The position numbers were made by a program, and so were the translations under genes. From Neptuniibacter sp048548695 (GTDB lineage: Bacteria > Pseudomonadota > Gammaproteobacteria > Pseudomonadales > Balneatricaceae), in the NCBI RefSeq assembly GCF_048548695.1, contig NZ_JBLYIF010000017.1: a DNA stretch of 43,918 bases; one strand, written 5' to 3'. The notes under the pieces were generated by a model. The model was not told where the DNA came from. It searched no databases and saw only the letters and a list, made by a program, of their open reading frames with translations. Positions 43,222 to 43,918 of this stretch are shown here, in pieces. The number at the start of each line of letters is the position of its first letter. Position 1 is the stretch's first letter.

Positions 43222-43844
43222 CTTTCTCGTTTTTTGCAGACAAACTACGGCTTCTCTTCACGAGTAAGCATATCCATGAACTTCTCAAATCTTCTCTGTC
43301 TGGTTTCGGGCTTCTTAGCACCTATCAATCCGTACGCGATCGCATAACGACTCGATTTATTGAGTTTTTCAAAAAATCCTTTCGCCTTCGGTTTGCTCTC
43401 GAGCGCTGCCATGAAGTCCGGAGGCACTTCCATTTCACTTGCCGTATAGGCATTCTCCCACCGGCCGTCAGCTTTGGCAGCACTAATATGAACGAGCCCA
43501 GCCTCTGTCATCCGACCCTCGTATATCAACCGCTCCGCATGCTCTCTGTTCCTTTTGGACCAGTTACTTTTAGCTTTCCTGGGAGTAATTCTCTGGAAAT
43601 AAGCTTGATCATCGAATGATTTCTTAACGCCGTCTATCCAGCCCCAACACAGTGCCTCAATCACAACGTCATCCCAAGTCACGCTAGGAATGTCTGCATT
43701 TTTCTTGAAGATCTTCACCCACAACTCACTTTCGGTTTTGTGATTCACCTTGAGCCACTGACCAAGATCTTTCGGTGTTGCAAAAGTCATTATTCTTGCT
43801 GGATCGGGTTCAGGCATGAAGCTAAATTCTCTTAGAGGGCATAA
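43166..43844 (-). mobile_element. Integron gene cassette carrying the ydeI-like gene
   Basis: The DNA between the two G^TT crossover points of the attC sites is about 679 bp and holds a single gene filling most of it, in the orientation that places attC behind the stop codon: standard cassette anatomy. No integrase gene or attI is in the window. Given the orientation, the integron's integrase end should lie to the right of 43918. Confidence 0.8.
43245..43817 (-). CDS. YdeI/OmpD-associated family protein
   Basis: A 190-aa protein: TFATPKDLGQWLKVNHKTESELWVKIFKK, then VTWDDVVIEALCWGWIDGVKKSFDD, YFQRITPRKAKSNWSKRN, and PPDFMAALESKPKAKGFFEKLNKSSRYAIAYGLIGAKKPETRQRR (each longer piece is one family block). 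This is the YdeI/bacteriocin-protection-like family, frequent as a cassette passenger in chromosomal integrons. Role proposed in resistance to peptides or envelope stress, not proven. The ATG is 22 bp from the preceding attC; a second Met (residue 10) is a possible start. Confidence 0.9.
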   Translation of the reverse strand: MPEPDPARIMTFATPKDLGQWLKVNHKTESELWVKIFKKNADIPSVTWDDVVIEALCWGWIDGVKKSFDDQAYFQRITPRKAKSNWSKRNREHAERLIYEGRMTEAGLVHISAAKADGRWENAYTASEMEVPPDFMAALESKPKAKGFFEKLNKSSRYAIAYGLIGAKKPETRQRRFEKFMDMLTREEKP

Positions 43845-43893
43845 CGCTCAAAGCAGCCGCGCAGTATGCGTCGGATGGCTTTTCTTGTTATAT
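43839..43893 (-). repeat. attC site of the preceding cassette (55 bp)
   Basis: Minus strand begins ATATAAC and ends GTTATGC. Arms AAAGC/GCTTT and CCGCGCA/TGCGTCGG pair around the loop GTA with a few unpaired bases, the usual imperfect attC hairpin. The stretch 43888-43918 on the minus strand can be read as the end of a gene stopping inside the site (…LTGYLSII, stop TAA), as is common in cassettes, but it is too short to call. Confidence 0.82.
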
Positions 43894-43918
43894 GATTGAT
43901 AAATACCCAGTTAATTCT

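Noticed and set aside
43158..43619. Plus-strand 153-codon open frame across the attC and ydeI
   Set aside because: It begins inside the attC hairpin and is antisense to the recognisable YdeI-family gene.
1..43918. CRISPR array or cas genes
   Set aside because: No regularly spaced direct repeats and no Cas-like protein seen anywhere in the window.
1..43918. tRNA or rRNA genes, especially near cysS and proS
   Set aside because: I looked for cloverleaf-like segments ending in GGTTCGAATCC-type T arms in the intergenic gaps and saw none.

Overview
The window looks like chromosome of a marine-type gammaproteobacterium (Oceanospirillales/Pseudomonadales-like). The grounds are gene content and order: arsC-wrbA-DUF2069 as in Pseudomonas, a liuR-led leucine-degradation cluster, fabV as enoyl-ACP reductase, DUF5610, DUF2937, a CPXCG protein and a YeeN-type YebC paralogue. 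Genus cannot be fixed by reading alone. About the first 27 kb is ordinary core genome. From about 27.9 kb onward it becomes accessory, with transposon remnants, a type I restriction-modification operon and integron-type recombination sites.

Layout. 1-5.8 kb: minus-strand genes (alpha/beta hydrolase, YeeN, DUF2937, patatin, SDR, cytochrome b561, CPXCG protein, membrane-anchored ABM protein), with a 158-bp MITE-like element between the SDR and cytochrome genes. 6-9.4 kb: cysS, a lipoprotein, a DUF5610 protein and a 61-aa protein. 9.7-14.7 kb: liuR-liuA-liuB-liuC-liuE for isovaleryl-CoA breakdown, preceded by a LiuR-like operator and a perfect 34-bp palindrome; liuD, the biotin-carrying subunit, is absent. 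14.7-22 kb: GGCT-like protein, fabV, MaoC hydratase, DUF523, proS, a lytic transglycosylase, acylphosphatase and YihY. 22-27.9 kb: arsC-wrbA-DUF2069-sufSE (a one-chain cysteine desulfurase plus SufE), a MazG-like protein, a secreted small protein, a LysR regulator and a secreted protein.

28-34 kb: a second, longer copy of the MITE-like element directly before a DUF6498 membrane-protein gene, a RimB-RimK fusion gene, and a divergent LysR/MFS-transporter pair. 34-43.9 kb: an attC-like site, an intact IS5-family element (with CTAA target duplication) inserted beside or into an IS30-family remnant, the hsdM-hsdS-hsdR operon, an attC site, a YdeI/OmpD-associated gene and another attC site.

Main points. 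(1) The ends of the two MITE-like copies match the terminal inverted repeats of the IS5-family element in the same window, and copy 1 has the matching 4-bp TTAG/CTAA target duplication, so this IS is a candidate driver of the MITE. (2) The ydeI gene has the anatomy of an integron gene cassette. The whole type I R-M operon lies between attC-like sites in the same orientation, so it may itself be (or sit inside) a very large cassette. No integron integrase gene is in the window; it would be expected beyond the right edge. (3) Two gene fusions (SufS-SufE, RimB-RimK) and the missing liuD are the notable features of the core part.
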